NCBI GenBank assembly: GCA_004009845.1 | Contig: RMBW01000115.1 | Location: forward strand, 29,168-93,167 | DNA length: 64,000 nt | From: Davidsoniella eucalypti | Taxonomy: Eukaryota; Ascomycota; Sordariomycetes; Microascales; Ceratocystidaceae | Direction of reading: 5' to 3' | Part shown: piece by piece, positions 38,186-48,948 of the stretch | Numbering within the stretch: position 1 is the first letter of the stretch | How the letters are laid out: every line of letters begins with the position of its first letter | Made by a program: the position numbers and the translations under genes | The notes under the pieces: generated by a model | The model's database searches: none | The model's input: only the letters and a program-made list of their open reading frames with translations | Told to the model about the DNA's origin: nothing

Positions 38186-40954
38186 TCACACTAAAACATG
38201 ACCTTGGTCTACATACAACTTCTTAGACCACTTTTCTGGCTCGGTATCAATACTACCAAAAGGTCTCTTTCTTGATTGTGGCAGGTCTAGAATCTTTGCC
38301 ATATCAAAATCAATGATCATCAGCTTCCCTGACTTGCGATCTTGTAGAATATTTCTCTCTTCAAGATCCCCATGCTCAACACCATATTCCGCCATTTGAG
38401 AAGCCATCTTTCTAAGGTAGTTGTAGCCTTCATCCGACAGCGATGTGATAGACTCGCCAGCATAAGAAAGTAAAAGAACATGCTTATAATCATGGAGCCT
38501 TAGAGGAATTCCCATCTTCAGCATGACACTTCCAAGACAAACAGGAATAGCAGTTCCTTGGAGTGTCCTGAGCTTCCAATAAGCAAGAAGCTCCCTTCGA
38601 AGCAGCCACAGATCTTCACTCTCAATACCTTTTCCAACAAATGTATAGCCAAATGGGTATAATGTGAGTTTGACCAAGGACCCAACAGCACCATGTTTGT
38701 TCAGATCTTCACAGCCATTGTCAAGATTATCGTCCATTTGAATCTTGATAGCTTTCAAGAACTGAGAGAAACTCAAGGGATGACGTTGGCCTTGAGTATC
38801 CTCAGTAGCTTGCTGGTGAAACAGGTAGTTTGGGCAGGTTTGGTCAAGGTCCAGGCCATGGACTAAACCATAGAGACATTGCTGTGTACAGTAGCTAGAA
38901 AGGGGGGGGCAAGCAGTTCGTGTTTGAGGCCGATGCACAAAACTGAGGCTATGTCCTCCTCCATCACCACTTTCTCCATCACCACTTTCTCCATCACCAC
39001 TTTCTCCAGGGGCAGTTGGGTGAGGTCTGAAGCTTGAGCTTGAACTAGAGTCTACTTCGTCTGATTCGTCATCTTCATACTTAGATGGTAGGGAACGAAC
39101 TCGGGATCTCAGGTCCTGAATATCCTCTAAGCTGAGTTTTGGCTGTTCAAGTGATAGGAGCATCAGCGTCAGGATATAAGCAATTGGCGTCTGCTTGATA
39201 CTTTCGATCTGCCCCTCAATCGTCTCAGTATCCATAGGGCCATTTACTTGGTCAAGGCGTGGAATACTAGAGATATCTTCACTGGGAACAGAAAGATAGT
39301 AATTGACGGTACTAGGTGTCTTTTTGTCGATAGTCAAGAAAATGAAAGACTCGCCAGTCGTGATGTATCCGTAAAGAAGGCCAGAGTTGAGCATATAATG
39401 ATATACCTGTGTTATAGCGCAAGCAACAAACTGAAGTACTTGAGCATTTGTTGGCCCATCCTGATTCGCGATACTGCTTGTGCCCCTTTCTATACTGCGA
39501 TAAAAGAGAGATGGATCCGAAGTTGAAAGCTGTTCTAGAGCTTCTCGGAGCTGAGCAGCAGGGAGCTTATGAGCTGCCTTGTACTCCACAATGAACAGTA
39601 ATTTGTTGATTGTATAAGAGGGAGGAGGGCTCTCGGAGTTTGAAGCATCTTTGGACTTTGAAGCCTCTTCGGACTTGGACTTGGAAGCCTCTTCGGACTT
39701 GGAAGTATCTTCGGACTTTGTAGAGACACCTAAGCTGATATTGTCGAAATAGAATGGACGAGAAGGTGCATGCGTCTTTGGTGGAGGCTCATCGGGTGCG
39801 CTAGATGAAGCGGGTCTTTTTCTACTAGATCGCTGTTGATCAGAAGGCATAGTTACATGCTCGGCGTGACTAGAACTAGCAACACTCATACTTTCTTGCT
39901 CGTGTGAAGACTGAATAGACTCATATGAAGCTTCCAATAGCAAATTCTGGGTATGAGGTTCTAGCATAACCTCAAGCTGAGAATTCAGTTCAGCTTGGAT
40001 CTGAAACTCTTCCATCTCAGCCCGACTGGCCTGTTCGTCCAACACTCTCTCGTCACGTCGAAGATCTGTGGCATATCGGGTATTAGGGTTGAATGTGACC
40101 ATTTCAACATTGTCGTAGGCTTTTGTGGTCTCATCGTGACCTTTATGTTGCAGGTAGATATTTGTAGCATCCCGAACATCATCCTCAATAACGGATTTTG
40201 AAAAAAGCACGACACTCTTCTCACACGATTGGAAATCCATAGAACTGTTGGACTGGACAGTAGCAGTTCTTTCAAAGTTTTTGAATAAAGGTTGCTGTCC
40301 AAAAAGGGATTGACACTCATTGAACTTCTTCTCGTGGACTCTTGGGAAGTCAGACCAAGGTCTGAAAAGATGCGGATATGATCTTTTGGCAACTGAGGTA
40401 GCTCCACCCGTGGTGTGTCGGTTCTTGAACTGCTCTATCTTGAAGGTTTTGTAGTTGAGAGCATAGCAGTTGTAAAGGAAAGTTATAAAAGTCGTCTTCC
40501 TAGTGAGGCGTTCGGAACGTTCGGCTCTTCGGCTTTCCTGTTCTTTTTCATGTCGTTCCTGATCGGCTCTTCGACTTTCCTGATTGGCTCTTCGACTTTC
40601 CTGTTCGGCTTTCTGGTCTGAAGCTTCCTTGTCGAGTCGGAGTTGTTCTTTTTCACGTCGTTCCTGTTCTTTTTCGACTCGGAGTTGTTCGGCTTTCTGG
40701 TCTGAAGCTTCCTTGTCGAGTCGAAGTTGTTCTTTTTCACGTCGTTCCTGTTCTTTTTCACGTCGTTCCTGTTCTTTTTCACGTCGTTCCTGTTCTTTTT
40801 CGACTCGGAGTTGTTCATTGTCGCGTTGGAGTTGTTCATAGCCGAGTCGGTATTTCTATAAATTAAAATTACTTAGTTATGGAATTCATTTTGTTGGAAA
40901 ATGTATAGAACCACTAACCTGCAGCAACTGCTCTTGGGATAAATTTGAATCCAT
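38186..40954 (-). CDS. Coiled-coil protein with C-terminal kinase-like domain
   Basis: 901 residues from exons 40954-40919 and 40855-38186 (63-nt intron, GTTAGT...TTATAG). Residues 1-12 are followed by about 120 residues of charged heptads (EKEQERR, EKEQLRLDKEASDQKA) forming a long coiled coil. Next come a basic region with LYNCYALNYKTF, a Ser-rich low-complexity middle with SEEASKSK and GESGD repeats, and a C-terminal domain that looks like a small-molecule or protein kinase. That domain has GKG..ESEDLWLLRRE as the N-lobe, LLLSYAGESI as a hinge, the catalytic loop HGDLEERN (His840, Asp842, Asn847) and IDFDMAK (Asp861) in place of DFG. Related kinase-like proteins of unknown role are common in fungal accessory regions. 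The full coding frame continues upstream of the ATG at 40240, so a model starting there would lose 217 residues. Location and substrate unknown. Confidence 0.8.
40608..40812 (-). repeat. In-frame 21-bp and 84-bp tandem repeats (heptad-coding)
   Basis: Three consecutive perfect 21-nt units start at 40729, 40750 and 40771, with a partial fourth at 40792; each encodes one coiled-coil heptad (EKEQERR). A larger block repeats with an 84-nt period (copies beginning near 40611 and 40695), exactly four heptads. Period and frame match the protein, so copy-number change would alter coiled-coil length without a frameshift. Confidence 0.9.
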
Positions 40955-42991
40955 AATTTACAGCAGCTATAAGTCAAAGCATAGAAGAAGGTCAAAGTTG
41001 ATTGAAGTGTTGGTGGTTTTCACTGTTGCAAGATGCGCTTGAAGCAGATGGTGATGGTGAATAAAATGATTAAGGCCGAAATTAGGCAACATTGAGATCG
41101 AGTATAGTCATACGATTCAACGTGCAGGGAAAGAGCTATTTAGTAGTCGCTCACATCACGTGACTTACATTTCCTTCATAGACCCATTAATAACCCTTTA
41201 TATTTTCTCCACAATTTAGTCAGCAAGTTCATATATGTTGGAGAAAATATGTAAATATAATGATAGATATAGAATATGTAACTAGTGATTAATAAATGAG
41301 TTTCTCTTATAACATACCACTGTAGCTGTATATACTATCCTCTTCTCTTGACTCCCCAGTTAAACCCACAATGTAGCCACCTTTATGTGTATTGATGAAT
41401 TTGCAAAGGTATCTGGCAGTGTGGCTCGAATCATAGAAGTTCGAAATTTTTGTTGTACAATATTTATGCTGTAATGTATACCCACAATATTAGTATCATT
41501 ATGTATCATAACCTTTCAGGCTATACCAATTGCAATAATGTTGCCTTGAACATTAAGAGGCACTATAGAATAATACGACTTGTATTCACTATGCCGGTAC
41601 TAATAGCCAGCTACATACCCTACTATAAAAGAATGTATATGGCTGAGTTTTTAGCAACTCTACGTTCTACTTGGTGATATCGGAAGTCCCAACTTTTGTT
41701 ATCGGACCAATTTTGACACCAGACAGTGAGTATGTGATAAATATTTCGATCACTTGAGTCCTTGCCAAACTCTGCAATGATAATATCAAAATACCTGATA
41801 CACTTGATGTTCCTAAATCAACTTCTATTTGATCATAAGCCACCTCTAAACCCAACGATAGTTTGACTTCTCTCAATCCCTCATCGTCCAATTTTAATTA
41901 TAAACAACCCACGGCTTGAGAAAAAGTAGCTTAGGTCATTTGATCATGGTGATTTATAAACCGGGGGCAAACTAAAGAGACACTCCTGCCACAGAACAAA
42001 TGAACAAACTACAGAATCATTAGGTATTGATTAAAACCAGCTGTATGTCTTACACATTGATGTCAATTTCCAGGTCACACCAGATACGATATTTTACATC
42101 CCCAACTCATCCCATCGATCTGGCCATGAAATACACCTCTATCCATCAGCCGACTTTCGATAGTGCGCCTCTAATACTTTGGAGGCCATAATGGACCAAT
42201 GGCAGTTTAGTAGCAGCCAAATTGCTCATCATTTTTAGAAGGCTAAGAAATAATCATACCTGTATTTGTGGGTATACAAGGGTTATCACTTAAGTTACTA
42301 ATAGCATATGCTGACTCTTAACGTAGTGATGATGATGATTGTTGTTCTCTTCTTGTGATATAGTGAGGGTAACGGTGCCCGTTGCCTAAATACCTGATAC
42401 CCCCGTACGTGGTCATGTGACCGTGACCCACATACGGTGGCAATACCGCATTGTGGTATACCGACAGTATTAAATATATCCAACTATTTGAAAACCAAGT
42501 ACAAACTCGGCCATTCTGAAATAGAGTTAAAGACAAAAAAGCAAACTGTTATTGAAATCTATTTTCATTTTTAACTCTTGATCTAGCACTGATGCCTCTA
42601 CAAGAATCTAACTCCTTTTTTTTCAATTTGTTGCTGTATACCTCCAATGTTCTGAAACTTCATTTCATGAGCTCTTGCATATGAGGTGAATGACCTATTT
42701 TCATAGATTATGTTTTTGAAAAACTCCTAAGATAAAGCAATTTGAAGTCCTTGGAGCAAAAAATTCCCAGAAACACATCCGGAGCAGCCAATAGGTGAGA
42801 GTTGTAGGCTTTACAGCAGGTCACGATGCTTTAATACTCTCCCAGCCGCAAACCAACGACTATCTTCAGTGTTTGGTCTTTTTTTCCTTGGGACTTCAAC
42901 ATTCATTTTCTTTCCCAAGTTTTCCTTTAGGCTCTTCCTGGTGGTGCCCAGAGCGAAGTAGGGGCGTAACCATCTTGTATTGAACAATACT
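40955..42991. other. AT-rich intergenic, nothing recognised
   Basis: Promoter side of the coiled-coil kinase-like gene (minus strand), then low-complexity AT-rich DNA with only short frames. No conserved motif found. Confidence 0.5.
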
Positions 42992-43209
42992 TCAAGCCTT
43001 GAGCTTCTCAACACAGTGAGTAAGAGAATGACGCTTAGCGTCGGAGAGGTAACCACGTCGCTCAAGAGCCTCCTCCACGATTTTATGGCCAAGGTGAGCG
43101 TTAGCCAGAGAGGCAGCGACATCCAAAGTAGCGATGATGCTGTGAAAAATACCGTTTTGAAAGATAAGTTGTTGATGGTAGAGTGGAAAGAGAGTAGATG
43201 AAGTTGACC
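42992..43209 (-). pseudogene. Coding-like fragment without a start codon
   Basis: Minus strand after a TTTTACAG acceptor-like site: an open frame of about 70 codons ending in TGA at 42992-42994, with no ATG. The second half has regular pyrimidine-ending codons like the highly expressed genes here and reads VAASLANAHLGHKIVEEALE, then GYLSDAKRHSLTHCVEKLKA. It is preceded by a TATA-like site and CT-rich leader near 43220-43330. It could be the last exon of a small gene with an unseen first exon, or a relic. The first-ATG frame over the same DNA (43122-42811) looks less coding-like. Family not recognised. Confidence 0.3.
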
Positions 43210-46062
43210 CTGTAAAACGAAAGAAATTCAGAAGTAAGAAGATAATAATAAGATGTTGCTACGGAATGATGTAAGAAGAAAGGAAAGCAAAAGAGTCCTT
43301 CGGTGTCATAAAGGCTCAATACTTATACATGCTTATGATGGCAATGCTCTAGTTTGTGTCCGGACTTGACTAATGTAATACTCCCTCTCCCCTCCCCTTC
43401 ATCACGAGCTAAGGAACTGTACTAGTTGTAGACTCCTGTACTACAATAACAGCCAAAGTAAACGTTGGGGCCTAAATTTTTACCACCGACTTCCAGCTTA
43501 GCCTAGCTAAGTCTAATGTATATGAAAGAATAAGCCCTCACTGCCAATCTAGGGTCCAAAGTGTTGTCTAAGTATGTAGTTATTCTGGCTACTACCTACA
43601 GGAATAACTCGCTAGTCAGTTAGAAGTATTATAATAACCTTCAGATAAAGTCCTCACCAAAACAAGAGTGTGACCTGATGAAATCTATTGAACCTACGAT
43701 CTGACCTAGTATATATACCATGTGGCTCGAATACACTATCTCGCATGAGCTTGGGGTAGGCTGAGAGGATGCAATAGTTATATAGCCCAAGATTCTAATG
43801 GGTTCCATAGAGAAACAAGATATTTATTTCTGTTTGTAACATGTCGACAAACTGTCCATGATCAAGACGTACCTGTTACTAGGCAGAAAATAACAGATTG
43901 CCATGACTTATAACATGACTCAAATACCGCCGTCTTAGCTGTGATATGATCGCCCCTTTGTCATTTGATTACCAAGGCGCCCAGCTTGAGTGGAGGTGCT
44001 TGAACTGAGATGCACATGGTAGTATGATGTCGGATCTTAATACATCTCAAACAGATCTAGGCTATTATTCATGATAAACATCATCGCCGTGGTTGTTATC
44101 AGGATTTTTTAGCTTGAGGCGATCATCCAGTATCAAACTGATTTATTATAGAGATGCTAGGAATAGTCATGTTGATTGAATATCGGAATAACAAAATAGA
44201 AACGTGTTTGTGAACCATATATATTATGAAGTACAATTTATATAGTGATGTAAATAAACAAACCAGATTCAAATAACGTTTTGCTGTGGCGCTTAATAAT
44301 ATAAATAGTGGTGCCAATTTCCAAATTGGGCTTAATTAAAAATTAGAGCTCAAAATTCATTACAATTATACATGTAGTCAGCATGAGCTATATACATGTA
44401 GTTACCTTATTTTGTGTTGGCCTGATATACACGATGAATCAATACTTGTTTATCTCAGACTAAGTAGTATCAGCCCTATGCATCAATGAGCATGATATAC
44501 GAACTGACTAGGGTAAGCTGAATTGCCGTGATTCTGTTTTCTGGCTCCATAACCCGAGAGCAAGACATTTCCTCCAGCATTACCATTATTCATCATCATC
44601 AACTTAACATGATATAACAATGTGTGAATTTGTCCTAGATTGGCATTGCCAAAATAGCAAGAAAAGCATGGCCTTGAATACAGAGGGATAAACGGAGACG
44701 AAGAGATGGGCCGATAATACATGTTAATGCTCTGAAATCCCAGAACGCTTATACCGAAGTATAAATAGAGCCCAACAGAGTCGACACGAAAGTATAAGAC
44801 GGTATACCCGTGCATTGAAATATTGACGTTGCAAGGGTATATGTAGCCTTTTTTCGTTTTAGCATTGTCATTTTTCAGGTAATCACTCAGAAATTATCCA
44901 AGCGAAGATTTTCTCTATGAATCAGATACATATTACTATGGTTGTATAGTTAGTTATAGTTCTATACGGTCTTATTTTTAAGATAGTTCTTCCTGCTAGT
45001 GTTAAGGTGGCCTTCGAAAATAGTTGTTTCTTCTTGTGGTTTTGTTTTTAGACTATTTTTATTATCTATTTTGACAGCAGATACCACTCATGCAAACACA
45101 CCACTAAACTGTCGAAATCACCAAAAATGTTAAAACCTTTCAGGAAATTTATGCTAAATAGTAGTCGGAATAAAGATAACTTATGAACAAGCCAAACTTT
45201 ATTTAAAAACATTCCCTATCCATGTATAATCAAAACGCATCTTTTAGCTATATGTATTTGATTTCCCTCATTGTCATTATCTCTTACATCTGCTCTGGCT
45301 ATATTTGTCAATGACATTGAACATCGTTCCAAGTTATGTTCCCGAAATCCCATAGCTGGGTAGGGACTGACAGTATAGCGTTATTAAAATGCATTACCTT
45401 GACAGCGGGACAGCCTTAAACGTACACCTCCTATTTAGATATCTACTATTTTTCCATAGGGCTGACCTAGTTGTACACCCAGAGGAGTAGATCTAGACCA
45501 AGACTAGAGGGGTAACGATAAAAGTAAATAAAGAACAAGTCATTATAATATTATTTGTCCCTAGCAGGTATAGCAGGGGCAACAACAAAGAAGCTAAAAA
45601 GGAAGCCAGCAGATTTCAAAAGTTGGAGATGGAAAGACTCGAACGGACTAAACCAGCGGCGGTGCAAGGCCCATGCTGATATAAGAAAGAAAACGATTCA
45701 TATTGTGCTGACATAGAGAAGAGCAGGGAAAGAAAGACGGAGAGTCGGATGCAGTTGGTTCAATAGCATGGAAGCTTTGACATCCTCTTGGCAATATGGG
45801 CGAAGATAGCATTGTTGAATAACGGCGTTGTCCGGATAGTCTTGTGTATGAGTGAGACCCCAAGCTATGCAAAGTAGAAAGTAGACAGTAATGAAATCAA
45901 GAAAAGAAAAGATATAAAGGCAGTCGTCGTCCTCTATATAACGCAACCAAAATATCTCTTCTCTATCACTCACCCTCGCTCTCTCAACATTCAACACTGT
46001 CTCAACATTACTTAATAACTCTTCTTCATCTTAATATCAACCGGCCACCCTCTTTCGCAAAA
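43210..46062. other. AT-rich intergenic; promoter of secreted-protein gene at right end
   Basis: No supported gene. A 110-codon minus-strand frame at 44815-44483 is open but without motif. The last 130 bases hold a TATA box (CTATATAAC, about 45934-45942) and a CT/CA-rich leader in front of the gene at 46063. Confidence 0.5.
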
Positions 46063-46460
46063 ATGAAGTCCTTCGCCATTACCGCTCTTTTCGCTGCCTC
46101 CATGGCCGTTGCTGCTCCCGCTCCGGGGGGTGATTCGGCTTCTCCTTCGAGTACTTCTGTCCCGGAGAAGTGTGTCCCTGGCACTTTCAAGTGTGCGGTC
46201 AACGAGGGCTCCGATGGCTGGGCTACCTGCAGCGTTCTAAATCTCTGGGTGGTAAGTTTTTTTTCTTTAACTTTTTAACATTCTCCCTTTTGATATTGCT
46301 GTATATTCTTTCTTCAAGTAGAAACATATGTCAAGTTGCAATTAGAGAAATTCCATAGACTAACATTGCATGCTTTTGTTCAATATAGTACGCCGGTGAC
46401 TGCCCTCCTAACACCTCTTGCTCCTTCAACGAGGTAACCCAGACGCCTTACTGCATCTAA
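46063..46460 (+). CDS. Small secreted six-cysteine protein (CBM-like)
   Basis: Predicted 86-residue precursor, exons 46063-46251 and 46389-46460 (137-nt intron, GTAAGT donor, ATATAG acceptor). The signal peptide is unmistakable (MKSFAITALFAASMAVAAPA), with cleavage near residue 18. After a Ser/Pro linker, six cysteines (37, 44, 56, 68, 74, 85) suggest three disulfides. The layout CVPGTFKC...WATC...WV.AGDCPPNTSC...PYC resembles small fungal secreted modules thought to bind chitin or other cell-wall glycans (CPGT.RC...W.vC...G.W...G.CP.gt.C). Such proteins act outside the cell at the wall or host interface. The ligand is inferred from pattern only. Codon use and the TATA/CT leader suggest strong expression. 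Without splicing the frame runs into intron sequence. Confidence 0.85.
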
Positions 46461-46846
46461 GCAGTCACAAGTAACCGCATTAGGCGCTTGCTACTTTGTG
46501 TATGCTTAGTACTCGCCTGATTGCATAATGATTCTCTTATCCGAGAACGATCGCATTACGCCAATTAGCATTGCATAATACAAATATCTTTGCCTTGTAG
46601 TCATGGGGACAACTTTGGCTACTATCAAGGATATAGCTTGATTGGAGCATGATCATAGATTGAGAAGAGGGGAGTGTGGATTCAGTTGGGAATTATCATA
46701 TCATAAAATACATTGCATCAATATTACATTAGTTATATATCTTTCATTATCATCAGATAAGACATCTGTGAATCACCAAGTATATAATTTGTGGGCCATG
46801 ATGGTAAACATCACACCAAGACAAGCGTACTAACATATGTAACATA
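46461..46846. other. Convergent intergenic stretch
   Basis: 386 AT-rich bases between the secreted-protein gene (+) and the small gene on the minus strand; likely 3' UTRs only. Confidence 0.4.
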
Positions 46847-47212
46847 TCACATAACTATGTAGCTTTCTACCTTGAGACTAATGGAGCTATTCCCATGACT
46901 GCCTAAAATGTAGCGAGTATCCAACCATTGTTCCAACTTGCTAATAAGATCTGCCTCGAGGCCCTGGGACATTACCAAGTTATCTTTCAGGTGACCAACA
47001 GTCATCCGCTGAATAATACCAGATTCAATAGTATTTCTGAGTTGGTTATCAGATAAGTTATTTGGCTTGTCATCGGTTGGCCTTCTGCCACGCCTCTGAG
47101 GGGCGTCATCATCGGCCTCATGCTCTCGCTTGACAGCCCGTAGACCTTGATGGCCTGCTGACTTGATAAGATCATTTATCTCTTGGAAAAGGCCACCAAC
47201 ACGCCTGTTCAT
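46847..47212 (-). CDS. Small basic protein with weak SAP-like C-terminus
   Basis: A 121-residue frame beginning MNRRVGGLFQEINDLIKSAG. The start at 47212 is preferred over an upstream in-frame ATG at 47296 because codon use is regular only after it. A charged middle (KREHEADDDAPQRRGRR) precedes a C-terminal helix-rich part (MTVGHLKDNLVMSQGLEADL, then ISKLEQWLDTR) whose spacing of L-K-x-x-L and L-I-x-K-L recalls SAP DNA-binding motifs. That similarity is weak. It may be a gene of its own or the end of a decayed mobile element. No introns seen; nothing links it to its neighbours. Confidence 0.45.
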   Translation of the reverse strand: MNRRVGGLFQEINDLIKSAGHQGLRAVKREHEADDDAPQRRGRRPTDDKPNNLSDNQLRNTIESGIIQRMTVGHLKDNLVMSQGLEADLISKLEQWLDTRYILGSHGNSSISLKVESYIVM

Positions 47213-48445
47213 GGCCACTGAAGTAAAATGGCAATGTTGACGGAACGGCAATAGGGTGGTAATTAAATTAAATTCGAAAGCTAAAGATCGATACAACTTG
47301 CTATCATTCGAGTTTGGCTTGAATTACAACTTACAGCACAGGAAACTCACGCGCCATCACGTGACTCCGATTCAGCTTCCTGCCTATATAAAAGTAAGTT
47401 CACTGACCAATCATAGAGATTGCGTTGGACAGCTTCCTAATTCCACGAAACACGGGGAAGATGGAGAGATGGACGGGTCTTTTATTTTATTTATTTATTT
47501 CTATTCCTTGTTGGGTCCGAACAGGCCACTCAATTAGTGCTAAAGCAAAAGCTCTCTTTTTAGCCACTGCTGTGCACCCTCGACTGGAGATCCGGCAGAA
47601 GCAGGCAGCCCTAGGTATTAGTCAGTGACTTTTGAGAGCTAAACGCACATACAAATGAGCCCTTGTCCTTATTCTCAATTCATTTCAAGACTAGCTATAT
47701 GTATGATGTCTGAAATCTATGTAGAAATGGTAATTATGTATGACTTTGCTTACTAAGAAAGATTTTTGAATTTTTTGATTGCTTTGTTTTCAACACATAA
47801 ATCTTCTCAAGGTTTTTTTAAAGTAATACTTTAACCTCTAAATATGTTTTTGTGTATGATTATGGAATAGAATGTTTAGATCTATGGAGGAGTTAGAAAA
47901 TAAATGATATTGACTGTAAGTATTTGATACTTTTGTATGAAGTAGTAATGTTTATTTAGAATTGGGTACAACTTTGAAGTGTTTCACAAAGATGAGTACT
48001 AGCTAGAGAGTGGAAATTAACTAGCTTGCCTTTATGTTTCTTTTCGCTGAAGGAGTACATAATTTATGAACTGTACTTTAAAAGAACCGCAGCAATACTA
48101 CTAGTATTTGGACTCAAATAGCACTGGAATAAATTTACTGGGCCAAACGCAATAGAAAAGGCAAGTTATAAGTGCAAGTACATCAAGGGCAGGTATACAT
48201 ACTCTAAAGCACTAAGGGTAATGTACAAGAATCTGTATTAGTCAGATATGGCAAGTTGTAGAAAATGTTAGCAGCAAATATATCAAGTACTATCACAATA
48301 AACACTTAAGGTGATGTAGAAGAACATCCTGATTGAAAATAAGATTGAAGAGTTGGTTTTAAAAATAACATATTGACGGTAATTCTCCATACAATGCATA
48401 GACATATTGATCAATTTGGGTGCATCAAAAATGACAAAGGTTGAA
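47213..48445. other. AT-rich intergenic with a transposase-like scrap
   Basis: Contains the second copy of the 22-nt repeat (47559-47580) inside a short frame. The rest is low-complexity AT-rich DNA without a coding signal. Confidence 0.5.
47559..47580 (+). repeat. 22-nt perfect repeat, possible transposase relic, copy 2
   Basis: Inverted perfect match to 37776-37797. The surrounding frame reads FLATAVHPRLEIRQKQAALG. The minus-strand copy lacks the stretch between two AGGG motifs, as if deleted between short direct repeats, which supports common origin. Confidence 0.4.
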
Positions 48446-48580
48446 AAAAGAAAGCGAGAATGAACAGCAGCATTGGGAACCGGTGCTGATGCTCTTAGAA
48501 ATGCACGACGAAGTGGAAACGTTCGTCTTTAGACAAGGGGGAGGTACCGTGAACTCAAAGTACGGAGGTTGTATACAGCG
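48446..48580 (-). repeat. Element C, copy 1 (diverged)
   Basis: Diverged match to 50617-50750 (same orientation) and 51890-52012 (inverted). On the minus strand it begins ACAACCTCCG and contains ACTTTGAGTTCA, CCTCCCCC and AAAGACGAA. It lies about 60 nt past the 3' end of the 5S rRNA gene. Possibly the 5' end of a LINE or a separate short repeat. Confidence 0.6.
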
Positions 48581-48642
48581 TCATGGATATGACGTAAGAA
48601 TTAGGGAAAACTACAGCAAAAAAGGTGCACGAAGACCAAAAA

Positions 48643-48759
48643 GACATACAACACCCGGTATTCCCACGTGGTCACCCACCGTAGTACTGATCGGGCGCTT
48701 GATAGTTTAACTAGGGGAGAGCGGACGGGATCCCGTGCTTTCTATCAGCTGTGGTCGTA
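48643..48759 (-). rRNA. 5S ribosomal RNA gene
   Basis: Read on the minus strand, this is an essentially complete fungal 5S rRNA: TACGACCACAGC at the 5' end, ACGGGATCCCGTCCGCTCT, an internal control region ending CGGTGGGTGACCACGTGGGA, ATACCGGGTGTTGTATGT at the 3' end, then a T5 run as RNA polymerase III terminator. The 5' and 3' ends pair as helix I, allowing one G-U pair. The first three nucleotides (ACA) are replaced by the tail of an inserted retrotransposon, and the normal upstream TATA-like element is displaced. It may therefore be weakly transcribed or silent. 5S genes are dispersed singly in many filamentous ascomycetes. Confidence 0.93.
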
Positions 48760-48936
48760 GTTGTTGTTGTTGTTGTTGTTATATTTATTCTCTTCCTAAA
48801 CTATTACGAGTGGATTTTCGAGTCCGGTCGTGCCGATTTTTCTGTCTCCGGTATATCTTATCCACTTCCACCCGTATCCTAGTCCGGGTCCGGACTACCC
48901 TCCCGGGTCTCCATAGGACGCCTTCATGGATACCCC
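48760..48936 (-). mobile_element. Short element B, copy 1, inserted in 5S gene
   Basis: A 177-bp unit: on the minus strand it starts GGGGTATCC, carries GGGTAGTCCGGACCCGG, and ends AGAGAATAAATATAAC plus (AAC)7. Flanked by a perfect 12-nt direct repeat at 48748-48759 and 48937-48948, which is the 5' end of the 5S gene and so reads as a target-site duplication. Its 3' end (CGGACTCGAAAAT, then AGAGaATAAATAtAAC) resembles that of the LINE next door, suggesting a SINE-like passenger or short derivative of a related LINE. No protein coding. Confidence 0.75.
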
Positions 48937-48948
48937 GCTGTGGTCGTA

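Noticed and set aside
42811..43122. 103-codon first-ATG frame on the minus strand
   Set aside because: An overlapping frame at 43209-42992 has clearly better coding statistics.
44483..44815. 110-codon minus-strand frame
   Set aside because: Mixed codon use, no promoter or splice evidence, no motif.
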